Positions 24,723 to 33,905 of a stretch of DNA of 64,000 nucleotides are shown one piece after another (position 1 is the first letter of the stretch; every line of letters begins with the position of its first letter). This DNA is from JAGPCK01 sp041675505 (GTDB lineage: Bacteria > Bacteroidota > Bacteroidia > UKL13-3). Under the pieces are notes generated by a model. The model made no database searches. It was not told where the DNA came from and worked only from the letters and a program-made list of their open reading frames with translations. The stretch covers positions 17,890-81,889 of the forward strand of contig JBAYTR010000018.1 in assembly GCA_041675505.1 (NCBI GenBank). The letters run 5' to 3'. The position numbers were made by a program, and so were the translations under genes.

Positions 24723-25334
24723 ATGAAAATATTTTGTGTAGGTCGAAATTACACCGAGCATGCGAAGGAACTCAACAATGCAGTTCCAACAGCACCGGTT
24801 ATCTTTTGTAAACCCGAGACAGCGGTACTCAAAAACAACGAAGATTTTTACCTGCCTGATTTTTCCAATGACATTCACCATGAGCTGGAACTGGTGTTAC
24901 GTATTTGCAAAAACGGCAAACGTATAGAAGAAAAATTTGCCCATAAATATTACGACCAGATTACCGTAGGCATTGATTTTACTGCCCGCGACATACAGCA
25001 ACAGCAAAAAGAAAAAGGCCTGCCCTGGGAAATTGCCAAAGCTTTTGACGGCTCTGCTCCCTTAGGAAAATTTATTCCGCTACAGCAACTCCAACAACCA
25101 CACAACATCCAATTTACGCTGCATAAAAACAGCGAGCAGGTACAAACAGGAAACTCGGCTGACATGCTGTTTAGTTTTGATAAAATCATCAGTTACCTGT
25201 CGCGGTTTTTCACACTCAAAACCGGAGATTTAATTTACACCGGCACACCCGCAGGAGTGGGAGCTGTAAAAACGGGCGACCTGCTCGAGGCGCGCTTAGA
25301 AGGCGAACTGCTGTTACAATGCGCTATTAAATAG
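24723..25334 (+). CDS. Fumarylacetoacetate hydrolase family protein (acylpyruvase-like)
   Basis: A 203-residue protein starting MKIFCVGRNYTEHAKELNN, which matches the start of single-domain FAH proteins and fixes ATG 24723 over the ATG at 24702. Metal-binding residues are expected in HHELELVLRI, and GIDFTARDIQQQQKEKGLPW and YTGTPAGVGAVKTGDLLEA are family blocks. Members hydrolyse C-C bonds of acylpyruvates or act as oxaloacetate decarboxylases in the cytoplasm. The actual substrate cannot be told from sequence. Confidence 0.9.
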   Translation: MKIFCVGRNYTEHAKELNNAVPTAPVIFCKPETAVLKNNEDFYLPDFSNDIHHELELVLRICKNGKRIEEKFAHKYYDQITVGIDFTARDIQQQQKEKGLPWEIAKAFDGSAPLGKFIPLQQLQQPHNIQFTLHKNSEQVQTGNSADMLFSFDKIISYLSRFFTLKTGDLIYTGTPAGVGAVKTGDLLEARLEGELLLQCAIK

Positions 25335-25417
25335 CACACTGAAATAGACAGTAGTTGTTCAATGTGCATATCATTGAACCTCACATTTACCTTACAGTGG
25401 ATAGATTTGTCCTTGTG

Positions 25418-27148
25418 ATGGGAAAACTGCGTTTTTTATGTTGCCTACTACTGGCCCTCCTTCAAGGAGAAGCGGTTGCGCAACACGCCTACCCGCAAGA
25501 TTATTTCCGCTCACCATTAGATACCACCTTGCTTCTCTCCGCTCCCTTCGGGCAACTGCGCGATAATCATTTTCACTCCGGCATTGACATCCGCACGTTT
25601 GAAAAAGAAGGTTTACCGGTGTATGCCGTGGCCGATGGCTGGGTGGCCCGCATCAAAATATCTCCCTTCGGTTACGGTAAAGCCATTTACATTGATCACC
25701 CCAACGGTTACACCAGCGTATATGCTCACCTCTCCCGTCTAAACGACAGCATTGGCAACTACACCAAACGTGAGCAATACCGCAAAGAAAGTTTTGACGT
25801 GGAATTGTTTCCTCGAAAAAATCAGTTACAGGTTAAAAAAGGCGACCTTATTGCCTATACCGGAAATAGCGGAGGTTCCACAGGCCCACACCTGCACTTT
25901 GAATTGCGCAACACCAAAACAGAGTACCCCATTAACCCCCTGTTGTTTAACCTGCCGGTGTTGGATACTGATGCTCCTTTCTTTAAAAGCTTTACTATTT
26001 ACAACGTAATGCCCAATCGTCCGTTGCCCATTTTGCAGCAAAAACTTTTTCCGGCCAAAACACAAAAAATACCCGAAGGTTACCGCTTTACCGATACTAT
26101 TGATTTGCCCACAGGGATTATCGGGTTTGGTGTAGAAGCGTTTGACTTTATTACAGACAAGGAACGGGAACAAAATGTTTACACCCTGCGAATGCAAATT
26201 GACTCGGTACCTTTCTTTAGAATGGATATGGAAGCCTTTGCATTTTCTGATACCAAATACATCAACGCACACATTGATTATGAAAGGTTGATTAAAGAAC
26301 GGGTAAGGGTACAAAAGTGTTTTATTGATGATGGTAACCGCATTGATATTTACCAACCTCTGCCCGCTAAAGGCAAATACTGGCTCAGGGACAGCCTTAC
26401 CCACACAGTAAAATTTATGGCCAAAGATGCTTCCGGGAAATCAGTAGAACTTCACTTGCTCATCAGGGGTAAAACCAATGACCAGCTCTCAGCCTATTAC
26501 CTGCCGGAATGCTCATACGACCGTTTTGTTCCGACACGGGATAATGTTTTCCAGATGTATGGGGTGCGTATAGAAGTACCTAAAGGTGCGCTTTACGACA
26601 CTATGGATTTTTGCATTAAAACTTTGCCGGGCAACAAACGTACGGCTTCTAAAATATTTAAGTTAGGCGACTCTTACACGCCTTTACACAGCAACGTGCA
26701 CATCAGCATTAAACCCGATAAAAAAGACACTGCCCTGTTTGATAAGATGATTGTAGGCAGAGCTTTTGACAAAGGTGGTGTGGGTGCTGTGGGCGGTGGA
26801 TACAACCGGGGATGGATTACTGCCAGCAGCCGCGTATTTGGTGATTTTGCCATTCTTGTAGATACCGTAGCACCTAAGGCCACGTTTAAAAATATTTCAC
26901 GCGACACCATTTGTACCGATACCAGTGCATTAAAAATAGTGATTACAGATAACCTTTCAGGCATTTCAGAGTACAGCCTGCGCATTAACGGCAAGTGGGT
27001 GCTGGCAGAATACGATGCTAAAAACGATTTGCTGATGTACGAGTACGACACCAACACTCCGCGCAGAACTAAACTAAACGTAGAGTTAATTGTTATTGAC
27101 CGTAAAGATAACTTTACACGCATTACCAAAGAACTCTATTTATTATGA
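25418..27148 (+). CDS. Secreted M23 family peptidase with large C-terminal region
   Basis: A 576-residue exported protein. ATG 25418 gives a signal peptide MGKLRFLCCLLLALLQGEAV ending in AQ; upstream in-frame starts precede no signal. The LytM domain shows the zinc motifs HFHSGIDI (HxxxD) and GPHLHFEL (HxH), with VYAVADGWVARI between, so it probably cuts peptidoglycan cross-links or stem peptides. The ~400 residues after it look like beta-sandwich domains of unknown role. The stop overlaps the peroxiredoxin start (ATGA), so the two are co-translated. Confidence 0.9.
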   Translation: MGKLRFLCCLLLALLQGEAVAQHAYPQDYFRSPLDTTLLLSAPFGQLRDNHFHSGIDIRTFEKEGLPVYAVADGWVARIKISPFGYGKAIYIDHPNGYTSVYAHLSRLNDSIGNYTKREQYRKESFDVELFPRKNQLQVKKGDLIAYTGNSGGSTGPHLHFELRNTKTEYPINPLLFNLPVLDTDAPFFKSFTIYNVMPNRPLPILQQKLFPAKTQKIPEGYRFTDTIDLPTGIIGFGVEAFDFITDKEREQNVYTLRMQIDSVPFFRMDMEAFAFSDTKYINAHIDYERLIKERVRVQKCFIDDGNRIDIYQPLPAKGKYWLRDSLTHTVKFMAKDASGKSVELHLLIRGKTNDQLSAYYLPECSYDRFVPTRDNVFQMYGVRIEVPKGALYDTMDFCIKTLPGNKRTASKIFKLGDSYTPLHSNVHISIKPDKKDTALFDKMIVGRAFDKGGVGAVGGGYNRGWITASSRVFGDFAILVDTVAPKATFKNISRDTICTDTSALKIVITDNLSGISEYSLRINGKWVLAEYDAKNDLLMYEYDTNTPRRTKLNVELIVIDRKDNFTRITKELYLL

Positions 27149-27594
27149 CACAGCTCAAAATTGGCGACAAAGCCCCAGCATTTTCCTGCGGAGATGAAAC
27201 CGGAAACATACGTTCCATCAAAGAGTACAAAGGCAAAAAACTGGTACTTTATTTTTACCCCAAAGACAGCACTCCGGGTTGTACGGCCGAGGCTTGTGAC
27301 TTGCGTGATAACTACAAAACTTTTCAGAAAAAAGGGTACGAAATTTTAGGAGTAAGCCCCGACACTGCCTCGAAACACCAAAAATTTATAGCCAAATATG
27401 AATTGCCCTTTTCATTGCTGGCTGATGAAGACCATGCCGTAGCCGAAGCATATGGAGCCTGGGGAGAGAAAACACTGTACGGAAGAAAATACATGGGCAT
27501 TTTGCGCAGTACTTTTGTGATAGATGAAAAAGGCAAAATAGAAAACATCATTGAAAAGGTAGACACCAAAAACCACAGCGCACAGCTTTTGTAA
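27145..27594 (+). CDS. bcp: Thioredoxin-dependent thiol peroxidase (peroxiredoxin Q/BCP)
   Basis: A 149-residue peroxiredoxin. The peroxidatic cysteine lies in FYPKDSTPGCTAEACDLRD, with the resolving cysteine five residues later as in atypical two-Cys BCP proteins. KLVLYFYPKD and GRKYMGILRSTFVIDEKGKI are typical. It reduces hydroperoxides using thioredoxin. The four-base overlap with the M23 peptidase gene indicates a shared transcript. Confidence 0.93.
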   Translation: MTQLKIGDKAPAFSCGDETGNIRSIKEYKGKKLVLYFYPKDSTPGCTAEACDLRDNYKTFQKKGYEILGVSPDTASKHQKFIAKYELPFSLLADEDHAVAEAYGAWGEKTLYGRKYMGILRSTFVIDEKGKIENIIEKVDTKNHSAQLL

Positions 27595-27677
27595 GGTTTG
27601 TGTCAAAAGACCTTTCTGTACTTTAACTTAAATACTTGCTCGTGTTCATGAGGCGTTGAGTTATAAAATTCAACCTT

Positions 27678-28466
27678 ATGAACCACTATGCTCACAACAA
27701 AAAAAATTGGGAAGAAATTGTTTTTGAAAACCGAAACAAAGCCTACGGAGCCTATGTGCTTCGCGAAGAGTACGACCGTACCGTACTCAAATCCTACCTT
27801 ATTGTGCTGGCCTCTTTGCTCCTTATTTCAGGAGTAGCCATAGGCATAGCCAGATTATCACCAAAAGAGATTGAACAAATTATTGATGATGGGATAGTTA
27901 TTTTTAATCCTCCCTTACCTGATATAGTTGTACCTGAGGAAATCAAACCGCCCTCAACACCTGCAGGCGGAAACAACGCAACCAATTCTCCTCCGGTAAT
28001 TGTGGAGACTCCCATTGACACAACCGTGGAGGATACTTTTTTGACTCCCTCCCCCACTACCAACAGCGGCAACGATACTCCCTACACCGACCCTAACACA
28101 GGAACAGGAAACAACCCTAATGCCAACGACAAAGAAACCCCGGGCACCTCTGCCTATAATGCGCCATTGATTGCTGAAGTGATGCCCGAATTTCCCGGTG
28201 GTATACAGGCTATGCACCGTTTTATTCAGGACAATTTAAAAGTACAGGAAGGTGCAAATGTGGAGCGCACACGCATTGTGGTCAGTTTTGTGGTGGGCCC
28301 TGATGGCAACATTTCGGATATTAGAGCCGTATCTAAAAACGGCTGGGGTATGGAAGAGAGTTTGATGAAAACCATTGAACAAATGCCCAAATGGAACCCC
28401 GGTAAAATGGGCAACAAAGCAGTGTATGTGAGAGTGATGTTACCGGTGACGTATGAAGTGCATTGA
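27678..28466 (+). CDS. TonB family energy-transducing protein
   Basis: A 262-residue protein. A short cytoplasmic start (MNHYAHNKKNWEEIVFENRN, KAYGAYVLREEYDR) precedes one membrane span (about 41-60), a Pro/Thr/Asn-rich periplasmic linker, and a C-terminal TonB domain (MPEFPGGIQAMHRFIQDNL, VVGPDGNISDIRAV, PKWNPGKMGNKAVYVRVMLP). It would carry proton-motive energy to TonB-dependent receptors such as the one at 34644-36956. The NRNKAYGAYxLR start is common in Bacteroidota TonB proteins. Confidence 0.9.
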   Translation: MNHYAHNKKNWEEIVFENRNKAYGAYVLREEYDRTVLKSYLIVLASLLLISGVAIGIARLSPKEIEQIIDDGIVIFNPPLPDIVVPEEIKPPSTPAGGNNATNSPPVIVETPIDTTVEDTFLTPSPTTNSGNDTPYTDPNTGTGNNPNANDKETPGTSAYNAPLIAEVMPEFPGGIQAMHRFIQDNLKVQEGANVERTRIVVSFVVGPDGNISDIRAVSKNGWGMEESLMKTIEQMPKWNPGKMGNKAVYVRVMLPVTYEVH

Positions 28467-28489
28467 ACTGAGGTAGGCTAACGGCAGGA

Positions 28490-28656
28490 GCTTTATGCAG
28501 GTTGGGAATTAGTATTCCGTCTGCCCATAACCACTACTGATTGAAAATATGTTGATGAAGTTAAGTACAAAAGCCAATAGATATTCGTCTGCTGGAACTG
28601 AAGCTTGGATTTGCAATTTGCTGATGTTACAATGTCTAGCCCTACTTGCATAAAGC
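28490..28656. repeat. Intergenic inverted repeat downstream of the three-gene AT-rich array
   Basis: GCTTTATGCAGGTTGGG at 28490-28506 and CCCTACTTGCATAAAGC at 28640-28656 are inverted copies with 15 of 17 positions matching, separated by 133 bases. They occupy the 212-base gap between the TonB gene and the minus-strand lipoprotein gene, directly after that gene's stop. No coding frame is supported here. The layout resembles a recombination site at the end of a cassette. Confidence 0.5.
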
Positions 28657-28678
28657 CCAATGTTGGAAGAAGTTTTGT

Positions 28679-29626
28679 CTACTTAATTTTAACGGTGTTT
28701 GCCATTTTCTTAAACTCTTCAAGATTTGTCTGAATATCTCTTTTTGAAATACCCTGAATTACGATTGCTTTGTCTCCCTTTGTCACAACGCAATAAAACA
28801 AAAGGCTGTGCTTGCCATGCATTTGTCCATACACTTCTGTTTGATAAGTTTCATATCCATTTATTTTATCTGTAGTTGTATTTTTTAATTCTGGGTTTGT
28901 TAAGCCATATTGTTGCATTTTATTAATCATCATTTCTGCTATACTTTTTGCAGTCATGGTATTGTCCTTTGGAAACTGTGACACTAGAACAATAGGGGCG
29001 TCTTTATCTTCTTTATTTTCAATCCCGTCTATTGAATAGATGTAAACATTTGCGTTGTATTTAAAGAATTTGAATTTTGCACCTTTATCATCCAATGAAA
29101 AATTTGCTGTTTCAAAGGGGTCAACCTTTTTGTTCTTGTCATAATAAATTGTATTCAACGAGGAAATAATTTCATTTCCTGTTTTTTCATCGGCAACAGG
29201 GTAAATTGTCATAACCATTGTTGTAAATGTGGTGTCACCAAAAACAATTGAGTACGCTTTAGCAGTTGCGTCACCTTGCATGTGGATATACTTTGCAGGA
29301 AAACCGTTTACTTTAATTTCTTTAAAATCGAAAACCTTTGCTCCTTGTCTTTCAAATTCAGCTTTACTAAATGTCGCTGCATTAGTATTTATGTTACCAC
29401 CGATTAAGTCATAAATATTGAACATTGAAGTTTCACCCTTTTGAAGGCCAATAAATGTTGAAGCCACTTTGAAATTGGAGGGTGGAATTATATAAAGTCT
29501 AGTCCCTGGAATATTTACATGCTTATTAGTCTTTGTGTTTTTGATGTTGTCATTAATTTTAGTGGTTGTTGTCTGTCCACAAGCTGTCAAAGAAAGAAGT
29601 AAGAATAAGTAGAGTGTTTTTTTCAT
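28679..29626 (-). CDS. Hypothetical lipoprotein
   Basis: A 315-residue protein beginning MKKTLYLFLLLSLTACGQTT, a clear lipoprotein signal with lipobox LTAC (Cys16). The mature part has a PsbP/LpqN-like look: RLYIIPPSNFKVASTFIGLQ, YIHMQGDATAKAYSIVFGDT and HSLLFYCVVTKGDKAIVIQG suggest repeated beta strands of a small periplasmic fold. No catalytic motif is visible. It is AT-rich and is the last of three minus-strand genes separated by related repeats. Confidence 0.72.
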   Translation of the reverse strand: MKKTLYLFLLLSLTACGQTTTTKINDNIKNTKTNKHVNIPGTRLYIIPPSNFKVASTFIGLQKGETSMFNIYDLIGGNINTNAATFSKAEFERQGAKVFDFKEIKVNGFPAKYIHMQGDATAKAYSIVFGDTTFTTMVMTIYPVADEKTGNEIISSLNTIYYDKNKKVDPFETANFSLDDKGAKFKFFKYNANVYIYSIDGIENKEDKDAPIVLVSQFPKDNTMTAKSIAEMMINKMQQYGLTNPELKNTTTDKINGYETYQTEVYGQMHGKHSLLFYCVVTKGDKAIVIQGISKRDIQTNLEEFKKMANTVKIK

Positions 29627-29767
29627 AAAGTGTCTTTAAAAATTTGAGCTAACTCGCTTATATGCGATATAAACCTTCGTATATATCTCCAATTCGGGTA
29701 AGTATACGAGGTTTTCGTCTTTTTGTATATATATCAATTTGCTCATAAATCGTCAAATGGAATCACA

Positions 29768-29832
29768 CTCAGCTTTGGTTCGTGTCATCAGTAAACCACC
29801 TGTTGTTCTGTTCGTGATGACACGAACCGAGG
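29768..29832. repeat. Hairpin-forming repeat (copy A) between two AT-rich genes
   Basis: GGTTCGTGTCATCA at 29777-29790 and its exact complement TGATGACACGAACC at 29815-29828 form a 14-bp stem with a 24-base loop, extendable with wobble pairs. The left arm is part of a 26-base stretch (29768-29793) repeated identically at 30853-30878. It begins 26 bases beyond the stop of the minus-strand gene 29858-30709. Confidence 0.7.
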
Positions 29833-29857
29833 AGAGAGTTGTGTGTTATGCGTAGTT

Positions 29858-30709
29858 TTAATATTCGATGTATTCATAAATTTCTTCCATTACAACGTAG
29901 TAATTGCCTGTGTTGTCCAGCTTTCTGAGTGTCACAATGCTCTGGTGAAAACCTTTATCATTGAATGTTACTTGTGTTAATTTAAGAATTTTATCATTGC
30001 AGTCAGTCGTGATTGATTTCGTCATAAGCCCAACATTGTTATAATTTATCAATGTAGAAGTACCCCCGAACAAATACTCCTTGCTTTCCAGTGTTCCATC
30101 TGTATTATAGTTGTAGAAAATCTCGCTTGTCATTTTTTGACGATTATTTATTTCATAATCTATCTCATGCCCACGGTATTTATATATTATAAAGTCACCT
30201 AGTGAATTTTTATTCGTTTCAATTATTGAGAGAAGATTTCCGTTGTCAGAATAGGTATAAACTTTTTCAGTACGTCCAAATGATTCACTTGTCGTAATGG
30301 TTTTAATGATTTTTTCCTTGTCATAAAAATAGTCGGTATTATCAAAGGTGTCAACGAAGCAACTGTCGGGTAAACTCATTTTATATGCGGTTGGGTCAAA
30401 CCCTTGAGGCTTTGGCATTAGTCGAATTTCTTTAACTATTTTACCATTGTCACCGTAAATAATTTGGTGCCTGATGCTTGTCCCGATGCTATATTTCTTT
30501 TCAATTAGTCTTCCGTTTTTGTCAAACTTGTTGTAACCTAAAATTGTGTCTTTAGATTTTAGTTTGTTCTCTGAATAGTGTCGGTAAATCACATTTATTT
30601 GTTTGATTCTATTTTTTTTCACCAAAGCAATTTCTTCTGGGCTTTGAAATATTTGTCCGAATGAAACCAACGGCAAAAATGAAATAAATAGTTTAATCAG
30701 TGTTTTCAT
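29858..30709 (-). CDS. Hypothetical exported protein with YD-like repeats
   Basis: A 283-residue protein from ATG 30709, which gives a signal peptide MKTLIKLFISFLPLVSFGQ; ATG 30721 adds four residues. The mature part repeats a pattern of short strands with tyrosines and DNG/KNG turns (GYNKFDKNGRLIEKKYSI, IYGDNGKIVKEIRL, YTYSDNGNLLSIIE, YNTDGTLESKEYLF), similar to MORN/YD-repeat-like surface proteins common in Bacteroidota. No enzyme motif is visible. AT-rich, flanked by repeat copies A and B. Confidence 0.7.
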   Translation of the reverse strand: MKTLIKLFISFLPLVSFGQIFQSPEEIALVKKNRIKQINVIYRHYSENKLKSKDTILGYNKFDKNGRLIEKKYSIGTSIRHQIIYGDNGKIVKEIRLMPKPQGFDPTAYKMSLPDSCFVDTFDNTDYFYDKEKIIKTITTSESFGRTEKVYTYSDNGNLLSIIETNKNSLGDFIIYKYRGHEIDYEINNRQKMTSEIFYNYNTDGTLESKEYLFGGTSTLINYNNVGLMTKSITTDCNDKILKLTQVTFNDKGFHQSIVTLRKLDNTGNYYVVMEEIYEYIEY

Positions 30710-30852
30710 AAAATTACGCATACGTTTCAGCGGTTCGTGCTTCTGTCTGTCTGATGATTTGTAGTTTCATTTTATTCCGTCAAGATAGTTTTCAAATAGT
30801 CGTGCAAATTTATATTCAAACTTAGGTAAATTCGTAGCTAGTGCAAACATGC

Positions 30853-30878
30853 CTCAGCTTTGGTTCGTGTCATCAGTA
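30853..30878. repeat. Repeat copy B
   Basis: A 26-base stretch starting CTCAGCTTTGG and ending GTCATCAGTA, identical to 29768-29793. It begins five bases beyond the stop of the minus-strand gene 30883-31575. Unlike copy A it has no nearby perfect complementary arm; only the partial GGTTCGTG at 30732-30739 is related. Confidence 0.7.
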
Positions 30879-30882
30879 GTAT

Positions 30883-31575
30883 TTACTTCCAAAATTCCCA
30901 CCATTTTTTGTCTGTTTGCTTGCTCCAAATTGTGTTCCTACTTGCTGAAAATCCTGTCCCTTTGTCTTCCGAAACCGTTATCCAAATTTTTGACTTTCTC
31001 TCTTCTTCAGTTCGATAGTCTTTATAATCGTAATGCCCAATCTCGTCCTGTTCTCCAGTCAAAATAATTTTCTTTGTTTCAAGCCAATAAATGACTTGGT
31101 CAATACATTCTTCAAGTTCTGGTGAAAAACTACCTAAGAGTTCTTTTTGTTGTTCGTCTGTTAGTTCGTCCCAAGTGTCTGTAGTTGTGTTATCCACTCT
31201 AGGCACTTCCACTGCAAGTCCAATTCCAAGTCCAAGGTCTTGAAAAAAGTTATAACCTTTACAATATAAGTCGTAAAACTCCATTAAGATATACGGAAGT
31301 CGTTCGGTCTTTTGCTTAGCCTCGTTTAGAAGTCCAAGTATTTTGTATGTTTCAAACTCTCCAAGGTCAATATGCCTTTTCAAAAGGTCCCAAAGTTCAT
31401 ATTTCGCACCACTTTTCTTAAAGCTTAATGAAATCAAGTCAAGATAGTCATTCGATTTTAAATGCTTTTCAAGTTCTTTGTCAGTATACAACCAATGTTC
31501 AAAGTCTTCAAGTGAAATGTCGCCTTTGATTGTCTTATAAAATCTTTCTTTTATGTCTTGTGGAAGTGTCATCAT
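30883..31575 (-). CDS. Hypothetical cytoplasmic protein, possibly immunity-like
   Basis: A 230-residue acidic protein without signal or membrane segment. The N-terminal segment IKERFYKTIKGDISLEDFEHW and DKELEKHLKSNDYLDLISLSF resembles small proteins seen beside toxin genes in several phyla, which suggests an immunity-type role, but this is a weak resemblance. The C-terminus is Trp/Lys-rich (TIWSKQTDKKWWEFWK). No toxin gene is next to it. It is AT-rich and lies between repeat copies B and C. Confidence 0.65.
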   Translation of the reverse strand: MMTLPQDIKERFYKTIKGDISLEDFEHWLYTDKELEKHLKSNDYLDLISLSFKKSGAKYELWDLLKRHIDLGEFETYKILGLLNEAKQKTERLPYILMEFYDLYCKGYNFFQDLGLGIGLAVEVPRVDNTTTDTWDELTDEQQKELLGSFSPELEECIDQVIYWLETKKIILTGEQDEIGHYDYKDYRTEEERKSKIWITVSEDKGTGFSASRNTIWSKQTDKKWWEFWK

Positions 31576-31591
31576 TAAAAATGCCTTATAA

Positions 31592-31614
31592 CTCCGCTAT
31601 GGTTCTTGTCATCA
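31592..31614. repeat. Repeat copy C (degenerate)
   Basis: CTCCGCTATGGTTCTTGTCA plus TCA matches the first 23 bases of copies A and B at 20 positions. It lies 16 bases upstream of the start of the minus-strand gene 30883-31575, closing the series of repeats. Confidence 0.55.
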
Positions 31615-31701
31615 TGAAACACTTATGTATATGTAAATATACCCGTTTTTATTATTTAGAACCTACTAAATAAGCCCACAAAAATGAGAGCATGCTCTAT
31701 C

Positions 31702-33789
31702 TTACTGCCAGGGAAGTTCCACAAAAAATATAGCACCCTTGCCCGGCTCGCTTTCCACCCATACGCGGCCGTGGTGTGCCGTAACAAACTGCTTCACTAT
31801 GGAAAGTCCCAACCCGAAAGATTTCTCTCCTTTGGTACCTGAGCGTTTTGCAGAAGTAAACATGTCGAATATTTTCGGTTGCATATCAGCAGGTATGCCA
31901 ATGCCAAAATCTTTTACTGAAAGCAGCAGGTAATTCTCCTTGGCCTCAGCCGTTACCTTCACCACAGATTTCTCAGGACTGAACTTGAGTGCGTTTACGA
32001 TAAGGTTGTTGAGCATGCGCCACATTTTTTCGCGGTCGGCAAAAATGGTTCTCGAACTACTGAGTTTATTTAACTCAATGGTTTGCCCTTTTTCATCAGC
32101 TTTAAACCGCAACAGGTTTACACAGTTACTCAACAACGTATTTACATCTACCGGTTCAGGCTCTACCGGCAACAACTGGGAGTTGGATGTTTCCAGCAAT
32201 TCTCCTATGAGTTCCAGTGCATTGCCACAGGTAGTATTAATAAGCGCAGTAAGCTCTTTGGCATCTTTTTGCGTTTCATTAAACTCTTCAGCAATCAAAA
32301 CGGAAATAGAAGAAATAGCAGAGATGGGATTTCGCAGGTCATGCGCCACCACGTGCATAATACGGTCTTTCGCATGGTTGTTTTCTTCCAGTGCAGTCAA
32401 TGCATTTTCCAATTGTGTTTTTTGGATACTGATCTGTTCATTCAGCTGCCTGAGCAACAGCACGTCTTTCATAGAACGGTGGTAGGCATAGTACACAAAC
32501 AAGCTAGCCAGTATAATCAACGCGGCCAACAAAGCTGTTATAGTAAGAGAGAATTGTTTACTCTCATTGTCCTTCTTCAGCAACTCATTCTCATATTGTT
32601 TTTCATAATAACCGAACTGCTGCTGAATATCGGGTTGGTTTTTATTGGCCTCTGTAATTTTAAGTGAATCGCGTAAGTGGTTAAGCTCATTCAGGTGATG
32701 AAATGCACTCACATAATCTTTTTTCATCTGGTAATAATCAGAATAAAGCTGGTGCCAGGTCATAATTTGCTGAACATTGGGAAGAGTGTCCAATACAGCA
32801 CCAAATGCCACCAATGTATTTTTTAATGCCGCCACATCTTTTGTTTCTTCATAGAGAGAAGCAAGCTCCAGCATAGCCAGTTTAGCATCGTGTACCTCAT
32901 ACCCTTTTCTAAGGTTAATTACTATACTCTTCCTGTAGAACTCTTCCGATTTTTTATACTCTTTTTGCTTACGGTACACCTTAGCCATGTTGCCGTAAAC
33001 AACACCCTTGGCTATTTGTATAAAATCGGCATCTGAGTACCTGTCTCTGAGGTCCTGCTGGTGTGCATCAATAAATTCAATCGTCTTTTCAAAGTAATAC
33101 AAAGCACTGTCATTGTTACCAAGATGGTAATGACACAACCCCACATTATCCAGCAGGGCTTGTTGTCTTATAGGCGCTTTTTCCTCAGCACCGCATTCAT
33201 ACATGCGGTAGAAACAATCTGTAAAAAGACTTTTCGCCTCCTCATACTTTTTTTGCCCGTACATCACCATTCCAATGCGGTAGGAATAATTGGCCTCCAC
33301 ACAACCGCTGCTGTTTTTTGATAAGATGTTTTTGGCTTTAAAATAATTGGAAAACGCCTCCTGGTATTTACCCAATGCCATATAATCATCTCCCCGAATG
33401 AAAAGCGTACCCACATACATTTCCATGTTTCGGGGAGTGGTTGTAATGTGGGGAGCTAATTTTTGTTCCAGCGTATCGGCATATTTAATGGCCATGGAAT
33501 ATTGCTCTGCATAAAAGCATATACCCGACATGCTGGTGTAATACAAAAACACATCTTCAAAACCCGGCTCAGTTACATAGCTATAGCAGGAATCATAATA
33601 GTGCAACGCCTCATACAAATACTGGGGGTGTAAGATGTAGTACTCCTTTTTTGCATCAACAGATTGTTTAAATTGTGCATCAACAGGTTTACTTGAAATA
33701 CCTGCACTTTGCCCGCAGGAACTTAGCAAGCAAAGCGTGTAGAGCAAGGATGCAAGCAACAAAAATCTGGTTGGCGAGGCAAATGGCAT
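31702..33789 (-). CDS. TPR-containing lipoprotein-type sensor histidine kinase
   Basis: A 695-residue protein from ATG 33789, which yields a lipoprotein-like signal (FLLLASLLYTLCLLSSCGQ); upstream in-frame starts lack support. It has a periplasmic TPR array (YMALGKYQEAFSNYFKAKNI, HYHLGNNDSALYYFEKTIEF), a membrane span (ITALLAALIILASLFVYYAY), a coiled coil, then HisKA with the phospho-acceptor in MHVVAHDLRNPIS and HATPase with NNLIVNALKFSP, DFGIGIP and FGLGLSIVKQF. All catalytic boxes are intact. No response regulator is adjacent, so it is an orphan. Confidence 0.9.
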   Translation of the reverse strand: MPFASPTRFLLLASLLYTLCLLSSCGQSAGISSKPVDAQFKQSVDAKKEYYILHPQYLYEALHYYDSCYSYVTEPGFEDVFLYYTSMSGICFYAEQYSMAIKYADTLEQKLAPHITTTPRNMEMYVGTLFIRGDDYMALGKYQEAFSNYFKAKNILSKNSSGCVEANYSYRIGMVMYGQKKYEEAKSLFTDCFYRMYECGAEEKAPIRQQALLDNVGLCHYHLGNNDSALYYFEKTIEFIDAHQQDLRDRYSDADFIQIAKGVVYGNMAKVYRKQKEYKKSEEFYRKSIVINLRKGYEVHDAKLAMLELASLYEETKDVAALKNTLVAFGAVLDTLPNVQQIMTWHQLYSDYYQMKKDYVSAFHHLNELNHLRDSLKITEANKNQPDIQQQFGYYEKQYENELLKKDNESKQFSLTITALLAALIILASLFVYYAYHRSMKDVLLLRQLNEQISIQKTQLENALTALEENNHAKDRIMHVVAHDLRNPISAISSISVLIAEEFNETQKDAKELTALINTTCGNALELIGELLETSNSQLLPVEPEPVDVNTLLSNCVNLLRFKADEKGQTIELNKLSSSRTIFADREKMWRMLNNLIVNALKFSPEKSVVKVTAEAKENYLLLSVKDFGIGIPADMQPKIFDMFTSAKRSGTKGEKSFGLGLSIVKQFVTAHHGRVWVESEPGKGAIFFVELPWQ

Positions 33790-33878
33790 GGAATAAAGTA
33801 TTTTAGTCTGGAGGGCGCGCAAGGTAAAAAAGTTTTCGCAATAAAGCACTTAACATACAACCAATCATCTAAATACAG

Positions 33879-33886
33879 TATCTTTG
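33879..33886 (+). promoter_or_regulatory. Bacteroidota -7 element
   Basis: TATCTTTG matches TAnnTTTG, 20 bases before ATG 33906 of the T9SS-targeted gene. A -33 TTG at the expected distance is not evident. Confidence 0.45.
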
Positions 33887-33905
33887 ATTAAATAAACCGG
33901 TTAAC

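Noticed and set aside
28490..31614. Classical integron
   Set aside because: No integrase gene and no recognisable attC core (GTTRRRY/RYYYAAC) pairs were found; only the cassette-like order and repeats are supported, so it is reported as a candidate rather than called an integron.
32083..32667. 194-codon open frame on the plus strand
   Set aside because: Antisense to the histidine kinase gene, which shows intact HisKA and HATPase boxes; composition is that of a shadow frame.
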